This document shows positions 34,123-43,166 of a stretch of DNA of 64,000 nucleotides, piece by piece. Origin of the DNA: DASXHY01 sp036272195 (GTDB taxonomy: Bacteria > Verrucomicrobiota > Verrucomicrobiia > Limisphaerales > DASXHY01); NCBI GenBank assembly GCA_036272195.1, contig DATAZE010000043.1, positions 160,419-224,418 on the forward strand, written 5' to 3'. A model generated the notes under the pieces. It had not been told where the DNA came from. It worked only from the letters and a program-made list of their open reading frames with translations, and did not search any database. The stretch's first letter is position 1. Every line of letters starts with the position of its first letter. The position numbers and the translations under genes are program-made.

Positions 34123-36020
34123 TTAGGCGGTAAAGCCGTGTGGTTCTTTTCGTAGTCGGTGAAGTCGCCGTTCGGCTCGGTATGAATTTCTGAATGGCCG
34201 TCGGCGAAGCCGTAGCCTTTCAGCCAGTTGCCCGCGGACGATTGCCAGGCTTGTTTTTCCTTGAGCACAATGGTCGTGCCTGCATTCTGGATGTTGGTCC
34301 GGGAACCGGAGTAAACGAGGTCGAAATTCGTTGCGATCTGGTCCATGGAATTGTCTTTCACGTATTCGGAGGCTTGCGCGAGGTTGGTTGGAAATTGGTT
34401 CTCGTTTTCGGAGGCAAACATAATCAGCGCAAGGACGCCTTGCTTGGCATCACTCATTTTCTGCATGGCCGCTTCCTGGTTCACGGCGTTTTGCCGGGGT
34501 GGGGGATTTTCCGTTGCATCGACCACTGACGGCGTTACAAAAACCAAAAGCGTTCTTGCTCCGTCCGGTATATTGGTTGCGTCCGGCAGCCATCCGCCGG
34601 CGGGAATGTCCCGCTGTAAGACGACTGTCTGGCCGGCCAATAACGCCACCTGATTCGTCGGCGTCTGGATCGTTTGCAGTCCCGGTTGCGAAGGGTCGCC
34701 AGTGAGTTGGTTCAATTGTCCGGCGAGGTTCAAGGTGAACAGCAGCGAAGATCGTGAGTAGTAGGGTGTCACATTCAAGGTTGTGCCCACACTTACGTTG
34801 GTGCCGTCGATGGGGAACGAGTTCAATACGGAGGCGCTGGCCCCGCCTCCGCTGCGAGTGGTAATTTGCGCGCGACTGATTTCGTTGTCCATCCCGTGCA
34901 ACGCATCGTCAACGAACTTCGATTGCTCGCTGGACAATACGCAGTTGCCGCTGGTGGTGGGTATAAAAGCCGGTCGAAGTGATTGCAAATCGGCTGCATG
35001 CAAGGAAACGAATTTTACCCTGAGGTTAATAATTACATTCGTCGCGTCTGGTATCTCATTCGTAAGGGGTGTGACCGCCGCCAATGATGGTTTTTGCGTC
35101 GCTTGCAACCGGGTGACTTCGGCTCGCATTTTCAGCAATTCATTCAGTTCTCCGGCCGGCAGCTTCGTGGATTCGGCTGCTGTGGCAGGGCGATTTGATG
35201 CCGCATCGGCTTGTAATTGCGCGACCTGATGATGCAATGATTCATTTTCCTGCCGCGTTGTTTCCGACGTTCGGTGTTGCATCACCAACGCGGTGATGAT
35301 TCCACCGACGACGACGGTGCCCAGGGCAAGTTGGAATTTTGTCATAGAGAGTATTTTTGCGAGTGTCATCGCCTTAGTCCCAGCGGTTGCGAGAGAAGCC
35401 GTGATGAGGCCGGATGTCAGACCAGCGGGTGCGACTTGGACCGCATTCGCCGAAATGACTGCTGCCAGGGCTACCGTGGTCGTGATGCCACGCCGGGCGA
35501 GCAGGCTTCGCAATTTTTCCACCGCGCGCTCCACGCGCATGCGCGCGGCGTTTTCGTTCATGCCAAGTTTCGCGCCGACTTCGGCAAACGCGCGGTTTTC
35601 GAAAAAGCGGAGCAGGACGGCTTCGCGATCGGTTTCCTTGAGGCCGTGCAGGGCTTCGTCCAGGATGGGGCGCAGTTTTTCCCAATCGGCATCGGGCGCA
35701 GTTTCGTGGAGGGGTTCGCGCATAAATTTTTCCTCGCGATCGCGGCGGCGGCTTTCTCCGCGCACAATTTTGGCGGCTGCGAAATGAGTGCTGGTGTAAA
35801 GCCAGCCGGTGAGTGTTTGCCGTTTCGAAAGGGACGCGGCCTTTCGCGCCAGGTCCGTGAAGACGGTTTGGGCCACGTCTTGCGCGAGGTGGGCATCGCC
35901 TCCCACCTGCCGGATGGCGGCGGAGTAAACCAGGTTGACGTGCCGCCGGACCAGTTCGGCGAAGGCGTCTTCCGAACGGGATTCGGCATAGCGGCGGATG
36001 AGTTCGTTGTCCGGCGTCAT
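34116..36020 (-). CDS. ECF sigma factor with C-terminal secretin-like and pseudopilin-like domains
   Basis: 634 residues from the ATG at 36020. Sigma region 2 (about 15-95; DAFAELVRRHVNLVYSAAIRQV) and region 4 (about 120-175; LKETDREAVLLRFFENRAFAEVGAKLGMNENAARMRVERAVEKLR). Two membrane segments (about 179-213, 229-247), a coiled coil with ELNELLKMRAEVTRLQ (290-308), then a beta-rich domain (about 330-500) whose end, QVALLAGQTVVLQRDIPAGG ... LLVFVTPSVV, resembles bacterial secretin C-termini. The last 115 residues (AKQGVLALIMFASENENQFPTN ... YGFADGHSEIH) resemble pseudopilin C-termini. The upstream 54 codons are repeat sequence and were excluded. Confidence 0.8.
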   Translation of the reverse strand: MTPDNELIRRYAESRSEDAFAELVRRHVNLVYSAAIRQVGGDAHLAQDVAQTVFTDLARKAASLSKRQTLTGWLYTSTHFAAAKIVRGESRRRDREEKFMREPLHETAPDADWEKLRPILDEALHGLKETDREAVLLRFFENRAFAEVGAKLGMNENAARMRVERAVEKLRSLLARRGITTTVALAAVISANAVQVAPAGLTSGLITASLATAGTKAMTLAKILSMTKFQLALGTVVVGGIITALVMQHRTSETTRQENESLHHQVAQLQADAASNRPATAAESTKLPAGELNELLKMRAEVTRLQATQKPSLAAVTPLTNEIPDATNVIINLRVKFVSLHAADLQSLRPAFIPTTSGNCVLSSEQSKFVDDALHGMDNEISRAQITTRSGGGASASVLNSFPIDGTNVSVGTTLNVTPYYSRSSLLFTLNLAGQLNQLTGDPSQPGLQTIQTPTNQVALLAGQTVVLQRDIPAGGWLPDATNIPDGARTLLVFVTPSVVDATENPPPRQNAVNQEAAMQKMSDAKQGVLALIMFASENENQFPTNLAQASEYVKDNSMDQIATNFDLVYSGSRTNIQNAGTTIVLKEKQAWQSSAGNWLKGYGFADGHSEIHTEPNGDFTDYEKNHTALPPNQ

Positions 36021-36723
36021 ATTTGCCTTATAGCACCCGCCGGAAGAAAGACCGCACAGAAAAAAGAGCGGTAAATTTCCACCCGGTAGGAATTCAACGC
36101 AAAGGCGCAAAGGTGCAAAGGGGGAAAAACAGGTGACAAAATGCACCGCTCCAAAGAATCGAGTCGCTAAATAGATATCCAAAGGATGTCAGCGGGAACA
36201 TTTCAAAACTTTGTAGCTCGCATCTGTAGGTCTTTGGTTAAAAATCTTCTGAATAGCTACGGCTAAAGCAATTGAGATTCCGGACATTTGCCAAACACCG
36301 TGCTAAAGCGGGTGCAAATGAGACCGCAAAAATCGCCGAGCTCCGGATGGAGCGAAAGAAAAATGCCGGGGCGCGTTCTTTCGCCGCTCCGCGGCTCGTT
36401 GCCCTTCCCCTTCAAAGCCCACGGCTTGTGCCGTGGGTTACCCTCTGCCGCCACTCCGTGGCTGAAATACTGCACAAATTTTGATATCGAATTCGTAACA
36501 TTTCCCTCTAAAAATCTTTTTGACACTTTGAACAAACTGCGCCAACGTGTCGAAGAACAGTCTGCAAGATTCCCCTTGCCGTAACGAGATACAGCTTGCA
36601 GTCCGCTCCCGGTCCGGAACTCCAATTTGAACCATTCAAAGAGTTGTTCGTCCAATGGGGGTGGAAACCGCGGGAGAAAACTAATCACCGCTGCTTGATT
36701 TGAAAATTGAACCAATTTGAACT
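36021..36723. other. Intergenic region between sigma factor and rho with repeats
   Basis: 703 bases without a credible gene. The first part carries AACGCAAAGGCGCAAAGGTGC (about 36091-36121). The middle has a hairpin cluster (36340-36462). The last part, upstream of rho, includes GAACCATTCAAAGAG and AACCAATTTGAAC just before the rho ATG, perhaps its leader. No terminator or promoter is convincing. Confidence 0.5.
36340..36462. repeat. Cluster of hairpin repeats
   Basis: Four hairpins: GCTCC-GGAT-GGAGC (36340-36353), GCCGC-TCC-GCGGC (36383-36395), CCCACGGC-TTGT-GCCGTGGG (36418-36437) and GCCAC-TCC-GTGGC (36450-36462). Two use the same TCC triloop as the cluster at 42822-43015. Confidence 0.65.
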
Positions 36724-38238
36724 ATGCCAAGAGCTGCTACTAAGAAACCGAGAGTAAAGAAAGGGCAGGGCGACGGGCCATTGCCTGAAGCGCCGATTAA
36801 TGAAGCGCCCGTCAGCGAAGCCCCCGCCGCAGTCGCAGTCGCAGAAGCGCCGGCGCCGGTTGGAAGCGCCGATTTGCGGCCGCCGACCACGCCGGTTGAA
36901 ACCCAGGAAGCAGAACGAACGGAAAGGCCGGTAAGACAGGAAAAACGCGGCGGCATGTCTGACAAGGATCGCATCGCGTCTTCGTTGAACATCGCCAAGC
37001 TGCAGGCCATGTCCATGACCGAATTGAACGGCATGGCTCGTGATCTGGGCGTGGAAAATTTCGGCACCATGCGGAAGCATGAGGTGATTTTCCATATCCT
37101 CCAGAAGAACGCAGAGCGGGCGGGTGTGTTGTTCTCCGAAGGCGTGTTGGAAATTCTACCGGAAGGGTTCGGTTTCCTGCGCTCGCAGAGTTTTAATTAC
37201 CTGCCGTGCCCGGAAGATATTTACGTTTCGCCATCGCAGATTCGCCGGTTTGATTTGCAGACCGGAAATTTGATTGCCGGCCAGATTCGTCCGCCAAAGG
37301 ACAAGGAACGTTTCTTTGCGTTGCTCAAGGTCGAAGCGGTGGACCAGGAAGAGCCGGACAAAGCCAAGGATAAGACACATTTTGACAATCTCACGCCGCT
37401 GTTCCCGAACAAGCGTTTCCTGTTGGAGACGGCTTCGGATGAACTTTCCACGCGCGTGCTGGATTTGGTTTGCCCAATCGGCAAAGGCTCGCGTGGTTTG
37501 ATTGTCGCGCCGCCGCGCACGGGCAAAACGGTGTTGATGCAAAAACTCGCCAACGCGATTTTGAAAAACAATCCCGAGGCGTATTTGTTCATCCTGCTCA
37601 TCGACGAGCGCCCTGAGGAAGTCACGGACATGGAACGCACCTGCCGCGGCGCGGAAGTCATTAGTTCCACCTTCGACGAACCACCGGAGCGGCATGTGCA
37701 GGTCGCGGAAATGGTGAGCGAAAAAGCCAAGCGCATGGTTGAACACAAGCGCGACGTGGTCATCCTGCTGGATTCCATCACACGCCTGGCACGCGCTTAC
37801 AACACGGTGCAACCGCACTCGGGAAAAATTCTTTCCGGCGGCGTGGATGCGAATGCGTTGCACAAGCCGAAGCGATTTTTCGGCGCGGCGCGCAACATTG
37901 AGGAAGGCGGCTCGCTTACCATTATTGCGACGGCGCTCGTGGACACGGGTTCGCGCATGGATGAAGTTATTTTCGAAGAATTCAAGGGCACGGGTAACAT
38001 GGAAGTGCACCTGGACCGCGCGTTGGTGGACCGGCGCATTTTCCCCTCGCTCAACATCGAACGCTCGGGCACGCGCAAGGAAGAACTGCTTTATCATCCG
38101 GACGAGTACAATAAAGTTGTTGTCCTGCGGCGGGCGCTCACGGGTGTGCCGCCGGTCGAGTCGATGGAACTAATGCTGAACAAGCTCAAAAAGACCGGGA
38201 GCAACATCGAGTTCCTATTGGGCATGGCGGTGGGTTAA
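36724..38238 (+). CDS. rho: Transcription termination factor Rho
   Basis: 504 residues. An Ala/Pro/Glu-rich N-terminal extension of about 75 residues precedes the Rho N-domain (MSMTELNGMARDLGVENFGTMRKHEVIFHILQ). The cold-shock-like primary RNA site follows (GVLEILPEGFGFLRSQSFNYLPCPEDIYVSPSQIRRFDLQTGN). The ATPase domain has APPRTGKTVLMQ (Walker A), VVILLDSITRLARAYN (Walker B), HKPKRFFGAARNIEEGGSLTIIATAL (Q and R loops) and EEFKGTGNMEVHLDR. It is an RNA-dependent helicase that ends transcription. The long N-terminal extension is a common feature of Rho outside the gamma-proteobacteria. Confidence 0.97.
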   Translation: MPRAATKKPRVKKGQGDGPLPEAPINEAPVSEAPAAVAVAEAPAPVGSADLRPPTTPVETQEAERTERPVRQEKRGGMSDKDRIASSLNIAKLQAMSMTELNGMARDLGVENFGTMRKHEVIFHILQKNAERAGVLFSEGVLEILPEGFGFLRSQSFNYLPCPEDIYVSPSQIRRFDLQTGNLIAGQIRPPKDKERFFALLKVEAVDQEEPDKAKDKTHFDNLTPLFPNKRFLLETASDELSTRVLDLVCPIGKGSRGLIVAPPRTGKTVLMQKLANAILKNNPEAYLFILLIDERPEEVTDMERTCRGAEVISSTFDEPPERHVQVAEMVSEKAKRMVEHKRDVVILLDSITRLARAYNTVQPHSGKILSGGVDANALHKPKRFFGAARNIEEGGSLTIIATALVDTGSRMDEVIFEEFKGTGNMEVHLDRALVDRRIFPSLNIERSGTRKEELLYHPDEYNKVVVLRRALTGVPPVESMELMLNKLKKTGSNIEFLLGMAVG

Positions 38239-38274
38239 TCCGCTTCGGCTCCAGGAACTTAGAAAAGAGATGAT

Positions 38275-38317
38275 CGCAAACACGCCGTCCTGCCACAGCA
38301 GGTCCGGCGTGTTTGCG
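38275..38317 (+). terminator. Strong hairpin after rho
   Basis: Perfect 13-base arms CGCAAACACGCCG and CGGCGTGTTTGCG with an inner CCTGC-CACA-GCAGG stem. Only GTTTCAGG follows, so the U-tract is weak. It could be a terminator or an mRNA 3-prime stabiliser. Confidence 0.55.
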
Positions 38318-38423
38318 TTTCAGGTGTTCAAATTTTGTTCATTCGGAAACAAAATAGGTTGTGTCAAAGGCAAAGAATGACGTGCAAGAAGCAGCCGGCA
38401 ATATACCTTAAAGGAGAATTTTA

Positions 38424-39551
38424 ATGACCCTTATTCCACGAACCAAATTGACGGGCTGGTCGCGTTGCGGGTGGATGATTTTTGCGCTGGCGCTCACCGG
38501 GTGTAATCGCGATCAGGTCCAAGTCCAGGAGGTGCCGAAAGAATCGCAGTCAACGATTCCGCCGCTGGCTCAAGCGAGTGATGCCTCGGCCATGCCGATG
38601 AATCCGCACGCGGGAATGAATATGGGCGCACCGAGCGGGTTGCCGCAGTTGAAGTGGACGCTTCCCGCCGGCTGGCAGGAGAAGGCGCTGCAAGATATGC
38701 GCGTGGGAAGTTTCAGTGCGCCGGGCAAGGATGGTCAGAGCGCGGATGTGTCCATCATTCCCCTGCCTACGATGGCGCCCGAGATGGAGTTGGGTAATTT
38801 CAATATGTGGCGGGGAGAACTTCAGCTTCCGCCCGCGGCCAAAGCCGAAAGCGTGCCGGTCACCATCGGGCCGGGCCAAGGCAAACTGTTCGAAATCTCG
38901 GATGGCAAAACGCCGGGACGAATCATGGTCGGGGTGATCGATCATGATGGAACGAGTTTTTATTTCAAAATGAGGGGTGACGACGCGTCTGTCCGCGAAC
39001 AAAAGCCGGCGTTCCTTGAATTTCTGAAATCGGTTTCCTTCGAAGCTCCTCCAGCAATGGCAATGACCGATCCGCACGCAGGCATGACCGCGGTGCCAGC
39101 CTCGGCGCAAGGCGGCGCTGAAACCGGCGCGGCACTTCCGGCGGGTTGGAAGGAAATCCCGAATCCGCAAATGCTGCTGGCGAAATATGTCATCCAGGGT
39201 AGTGGCGACACCAAAGCGGATGTGAATATCAGTATGTTGAACGGACAAGGCGGCGGCGTGATGATGAATATTACCCGCTGGCGCGGGCAGCTTGGGTTGC
39301 CGCCGCTTTCGGAGGAGGATTTTTCCAAACAGGCGCAAACCGTCGACGTGGGCGGCGGCAAAGCCACCGTGGTGGACATGACCGGCACGGATGCGAAGAC
39401 GGGCAAAACCGCGCGGCTCGTGGGTGTCATCGCGCCGCAGGGCGGCGACACGTGGTTTTATAAATTGATGGGTGATGAACAAGTCGTGGGGCAACAGAAG
39501 GACACTTTCCTGAAATTCATCCAGACCGCGAAATTTTCCAATGCTCCTTGA
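38424..39551 (+). CDS. Lipoprotein with two tandem homologous domains
   Basis: 375 residues. Lipobox LTGC with Cys27. A His/Met-rich linker (MPMNPHAGMNMGAPSG) precedes two similar domains, about 73-208 and 222-372: LPAGWQEKALQDMRVGSF...ADVSIIPLP...NMWRGELQLPP...FLKSVSF and LPAGWKEIPNPQMLLAKYVIQG...ADVNISMLNG...ITRWRGQLGLPPL...FLKFIQTAKF. A second MTDPHAGM motif divides them. The duplication is clear by eye. It overlaps the ResB-like gene by 11 bases, so it belongs to the same operon and probably supports cytochrome c maturation; His/Met-rich parts could bind metal, which is inference. Confidence 0.78.
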   Translation: MTLIPRTKLTGWSRCGWMIFALALTGCNRDQVQVQEVPKESQSTIPPLAQASDASAMPMNPHAGMNMGAPSGLPQLKWTLPAGWQEKALQDMRVGSFSAPGKDGQSADVSIIPLPTMAPEMELGNFNMWRGELQLPPAAKAESVPVTIGPGQGKLFEISDGKTPGRIMVGVIDHDGTSFYFKMRGDDASVREQKPAFLEFLKSVSFEAPPAMAMTDPHAGMTAVPASAQGGAETGAALPAGWKEIPNPQMLLAKYVIQGSGDTKADVNISMLNGQGGGVMMNITRWRGQLGLPPLSEEDFSKQAQTVDVGGGKATVVDMTGTDAKTGKTARLVGVIAPQGGDTWFYKLMGDEQVVGQQKDTFLKFIQTAKFSNAP

Positions 39552-40881
39552 TCGTCCAGCCAAATTTTTCACGTCGCTGCGGCTGACAGTCGTGTTGCTG
39601 GCGTTTGCCATTGTGCTGGTGTGGGTCGGCACGGTGGCGCAGGCGGACGAAGGGCTTTATCAGGCACAGGCGCGTTATTTCAAGACCTGGGTGGTGGTGG
39701 GCGCGAATATGTTCGGCCATCACATTCCGATCATCTTACCCGGCGGTTATCTCCTCGGCACGATGCTGCTGGTCAATTTGATCGCGGCGCACATCGCGCG
39801 TTTTCAGTTGACCTGGAAAAAACTGGGAATCCATGTCGCGCATGGCGGAATTATTCTGTTGTTGGTTGGCCAATTGACGACTGATTTGTTGTCGCACGAA
39901 ACGATGATGCGTTTCTCCGAGGGCGAATCGAAAAATTATTCGGAGTCGCCCCGCAATTATGACCTGACGTTTACGACGGACGCGGGCGGGGGCAAAGATC
40001 AGCTTATTTCAATCCCCGGGCGGTTACTGGCCAAGGGCGGTGAAATCAAGAGCGCCAGCCTTCCATTCGCGATTCGCGTAAAGAAGTATATGGTGAATTC
40101 GGAACCCACTTTTCGCGCGCCGATGACACAGAACGGCCCGCCGCTGACGACGAATGGCGTGGCTGAACACTTCGATTTTCATTTGGTGGACGAGGTGAAG
40201 TCCATGGACATGAGGAACGTTCCGACGGCGCTGATTGAGATTGTGGGACCGAACGGCTCGCTGGGTGATTGGGTAGTTTCCGATTGGATGGGAGAACAGG
40301 GGATGATTGAGGAAGTGCGCGGGTTTTACGTCAAAATGAGCAAGGACATCGCCGACAAGATCGCCGGTTCGTTGGCTGAGCCGCAGTCCGTGCAGGTCGC
40401 GGGGAAAAAATACACGTTTGTGATCCGGCCGGAGCGGGTGTATCGCGAAGCCTCGCTGACATTGCTCAAATTCACTCACGCCGTTTATCCTGGCACCATT
40501 TCATCGGAGAATCCCGAGGGGATCCCGAAGGATTTTCGCAGCCGTGTGCGATTGGATAATCCGCGGACGGGCGAGCATCGCGAGGTGGAAATTTTCATGA
40601 ATGAACCGCTGCGTTATAGTGGCGAGACATTTTACCAGGCGAGTTTTGACAAGGCCGATCCGCGAGTGTCGGTTTTGCAGGTGGTGCACAATCCCGGCTG
40701 GCTCACGCCCTATATTGGTTGCTTTTTGGTCGGGCTTGGCCTGGTGATTCAGTTCCTATCGCACCTGATTAAATTCATCTCGAAGCGGAAATCGTCGGCG
40801 ACCACGAGCGCTTCCTCCAAACCGCTCAACACGGTTCGCGCGGGGACACGCCGTCAACCGCAGGAGAGTGTTCGCAAATGA
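39541..40881 (+). CDS. ResB-like cytochrome c biogenesis protein (Ccs1 family)
   Basis: 446 residues. Membrane segments near the N-terminus (LRLTVVLLAFAIVLVWVGTVAQ, about 12-34; IILPGGYLLGTMLLVNLIAAHIARF, about 65-90; HVAHGGIILLLVGQLTT, about 98-115), a large extracytoplasmic domain, and a C-terminal segment (TPYIGCFLVGLGLVIQFLSHLI). FFTSLRLTVVLL and the SGETFYQASFD motif are typical of ResB/Ccs1, the partner of CcsA in system II heme attachment. ATG overlaps the preceding lipoprotein gene; stop overlaps the CcsA start by four bases (ATGA). Confidence 0.88.
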   Translation: MLLDRPAKFFTSLRLTVVLLAFAIVLVWVGTVAQADEGLYQAQARYFKTWVVVGANMFGHHIPIILPGGYLLGTMLLVNLIAAHIARFQLTWKKLGIHVAHGGIILLLVGQLTTDLLSHETMMRFSEGESKNYSESPRNYDLTFTTDAGGGKDQLISIPGRLLAKGGEIKSASLPFAIRVKKYMVNSEPTFRAPMTQNGPPLTTNGVAEHFDFHLVDEVKSMDMRNVPTALIEIVGPNGSLGDWVVSDWMGEQGMIEEVRGFYVKMSKDIADKIAGSLAEPQSVQVAGKKYTFVIRPERVYREASLTLLKFTHAVYPGTISSENPEGIPKDFRSRVRLDNPRTGEHREVEIFMNEPLRYSGETFYQASFDKADPRVSVLQVVHNPGWLTPYIGCFLVGLGLVIQFLSHLIKFISKRKSSATTSASSKPLNTVRAGTRRQPQESVRK

Positions 40882-42809
40882 AAAAGTGGCTGCCAATCAT
40901 TTTAACGGGCGTCATGGCGGCGTGGTTCCTGGGCACGCTGCGTCCGGCGCCGGACAAGACTTTCGCCTTTACTGGATTCGGCAAGCTGCCGGTTTTGTCC
41001 AACGGCCGCATCCAGCCGATCGATTCACTGGCGCGCAATTCCCTGTTGCAGATTCGCGAAAAGCAGGAGGCGAACCTGGAGCCGTGGAAGGGCACGTTCG
41101 GAAAGCCGCGGATTATTCCGGCGACGGAATGGCTCGCGACGGTGATGATGGATCCTGCCACCGCTGACCAATGGCCGGTGTTTCGCGTGGACAACCAGGA
41201 ATTGATTTCGCTACTGAAATTACCGGGCAAGGATCTGGCGCAAAAACATGACGGCAAACATTATTCCTGGGATGAAATTCGACCCGGGCTGCAAGCGTTG
41301 GATTCGGAATCCGCGCGGATCGAAAAAATCGAGGCTTCGCAACGCAACGCCTATGAAAAAGCCGCGATGAAAATACGCGAGCGGCTGTGGCTGTATGTGC
41401 AATTGAAAAACACCGTGCAGCCGGAGAACGCCGACAATTGGGCGCAGGAGTTGGCGGATTATGAGAAGTTGATTCCGGCCGGAGTGGCGGCTGCGCAAGC
41501 GGAACAGGCGGGGCAGAAGTACGATGAAGCCGTGTTGAAACAATTCGCGGCTTACGTGCAGCAATTCACGGCGATGACACAATTTGAGCCGCCGCTGGTG
41601 ATTCCTCCGCATGAATCAACCGGCTCGCGGGAGGGATGGAAACGTACGGGAGATGTTTTGGTAGAAGGACTGCGCGATGGGAATATTGACCCGGCGGTGC
41701 GCGCCTACGCGGCGATGGCGAGCGCGTTCCATGCCGGCGATTCGGCGGAATTCAACCGGCAATTGGTGCTCTATCGCGAATCGCTGGTGCCGGGACTGCC
41801 GCATGAGTTGAACAAAGCGAGTTCGGAAGTCTTCTTCAACCAGATGCAGCCGTTTTACAACGCGATGGTGATTTATGTGCTGGCGGGGGTGCTGGCGTTT
41901 TGCTTTTGGTTCAACCTTTCGGAAACGCTGCGCCGTTCGGCCGTGTGGCTGATTGGGCTTGCATTTGTGATTCATACCACCGGGCTGGTTTACCGGATGG
42001 TGCTTGAAGGGCGTCCGCCGGTGACGAATTTGTATTCATCCGCGATCTTCATTGGATTTGGCGCGGTAGTGCTGGGCCTGGTGCTGGAACGATTTTACAA
42101 AAACGGAATCGGGGCCGTGGTGGCCTCTGGCATCGGTTTTATTACGCTTATCATTGCGCAACATTTAGCGGTCACGGGTGACACGATGGAAATGATGCGG
42201 GCGGTGTTGGACACGAATTTCTGGCTGGCGACGCACGTCGTCGTGGTGACGCTCGGTTACGCGAGCACGTTCGTGGCGGGATTTCTCGCCATCGTTTATA
42301 TCCTGCGCGGCGTATTCACGCGGACGCTGGATGCGGACACTGGAAAAGCTCTCGGACGAATGGTTTACGGCATTGTTTGTTTTGCGACACTCTTCAGCTT
42401 TGTCGGCACGGTGCTGGGTGGGATCTGGGCGGACCAATCGTGGGGCCGATTTTGGGGCTGGGATCCCAAGGAAAACGGCGCGCTCATCATCGTGCTTTGG
42501 AATGCGCTGATTCTACACTTGCGCTGGGGCGGCATGATTCGGGAGCGCGGGCTCATTAACTGCGCCATTTTTGGCAACATCGTGACGAGTTGGTCGTGGT
42601 TTGGGGTAAACATGCTGGGCATCGGGTTGCACAGTTATGGTTTCATGGACGCCGCGTTTTATTGGTTGCTGGCGTTTGTGGGGAGCCAGTTGGCCTTGAT
42701 TGTCCTTGGCTGCATGCCGTTGCGTCTGTGGAAGAGTTTTCGCGGGCAGGCGGTTCCGCCTCCTACGCAATCCGGCGGCACGCGGGCCGAAGCGCCGGCG
42801 GCGGCTTGA
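40878..42809 (+). CDS. CcsA-type cytochrome c heme lyase protein with long N-terminal extension
   Basis: 643 residues. A first membrane segment (3-21) leads into about 300 extracytoplasmic residues (helical, with coiled-coil stretches), then about eight membrane segments from residue 328. The heme-handling WWD-like motif is present: ADQSWGRFWGWDPKENGALIIVLWNALILHLRW, plus histidines in FVIHTTGLVYRMVLEGRPPVTNLYSSAIFIGFG and NFWLATHVVVVTLGYAS. With ResB it makes a system II cytochrome c synthase. The large N-terminal extension is seen in some Bacteroidetes and Verrucomicrobia. Translation coupled to the previous gene. Confidence 0.9.
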   Translation: MKKWLPIILTGVMAAWFLGTLRPAPDKTFAFTGFGKLPVLSNGRIQPIDSLARNSLLQIREKQEANLEPWKGTFGKPRIIPATEWLATVMMDPATADQWPVFRVDNQELISLLKLPGKDLAQKHDGKHYSWDEIRPGLQALDSESARIEKIEASQRNAYEKAAMKIRERLWLYVQLKNTVQPENADNWAQELADYEKLIPAGVAAAQAEQAGQKYDEAVLKQFAAYVQQFTAMTQFEPPLVIPPHESTGSREGWKRTGDVLVEGLRDGNIDPAVRAYAAMASAFHAGDSAEFNRQLVLYRESLVPGLPHELNKASSEVFFNQMQPFYNAMVIYVLAGVLAFCFWFNLSETLRRSAVWLIGLAFVIHTTGLVYRMVLEGRPPVTNLYSSAIFIGFGAVVLGLVLERFYKNGIGAVVASGIGFITLIIAQHLAVTGDTMEMMRAVLDTNFWLATHVVVVTLGYASTFVAGFLAIVYILRGVFTRTLDADTGKALGRMVYGIVCFATLFSFVGTVLGGIWADQSWGRFWGWDPKENGALIIVLWNALILHLRWGGMIRERGLINCAIFGNIVTSWSWFGVNMLGIGLHSYGFMDAAFYWLLAFVGSQLALIVLGCMPLRLWKSFRGQAVPPPTQSGGTRAEAPAAA

Positions 42810-42821
42810 GCCAATACGCAG

Positions 42822-43015
42822 GACAGACCTCTCGTCTGTCTCTAACTGGAAATGCTAATAATGGAGACAGGCAGGATGCCTGCCTGCTCTGTAGAAAGCC
42901 CGGCCTGGGACGGCGGGACGATTCGGGTATTCCGTCGTCGCTTCGCGACGAATTTGTTTTTACGCTGTGACCGGGGACGTTGTCCCCGGCTAATATCCAT
43001 AACCGCTCCGCGGTT
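42822..43015. repeat. Array of five different perfect hairpins
   Basis: GACAGAC-CTCTC-GTCTGTC (42822-42840), CAGGCAGG-ATG-CCTGCCTG (42868-42886), CGTCGC-TTC-GCGACG (42936-42950), CCGGGGAC-GTT-GTCCCCGG (42971-42989), AACCGC-TCC-GCGGTT (43001-43015). A sixth imperfect one (AGGGCAGATACCTGTCCT) lies at about 43041. All lie in the 357-base spacer between ccsA and secA, which has no gene. Confidence 0.75.
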
Positions 43016-43166
43016 CAAGAAAGGCGAAGATGTTTTCTATAGGGCAGATACCTGTCCTGCTCCAAAGGACCGCAGTTACTTGAGTTTTCGCCCGTAAAGC
43101 TTACACTCGTAAAGTCTTTGACGCCTTGCGACCGTTCTCGTAGCGTTTGACACCATTTTAGGAACC

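Noticed and set aside
36021..36182. N-terminal extension of the sigma factor at 34116
   Set aside because: The extra 54 codons read through AACGCAAAGGCGC repeat sequence (FAPLRLCVEF); the sigma motif begins at the ATG at 36020.
42822..43015. Possible CRISPR array
   Set aside because: The hairpins differ from one another and there are no constant repeats with unique spacers.
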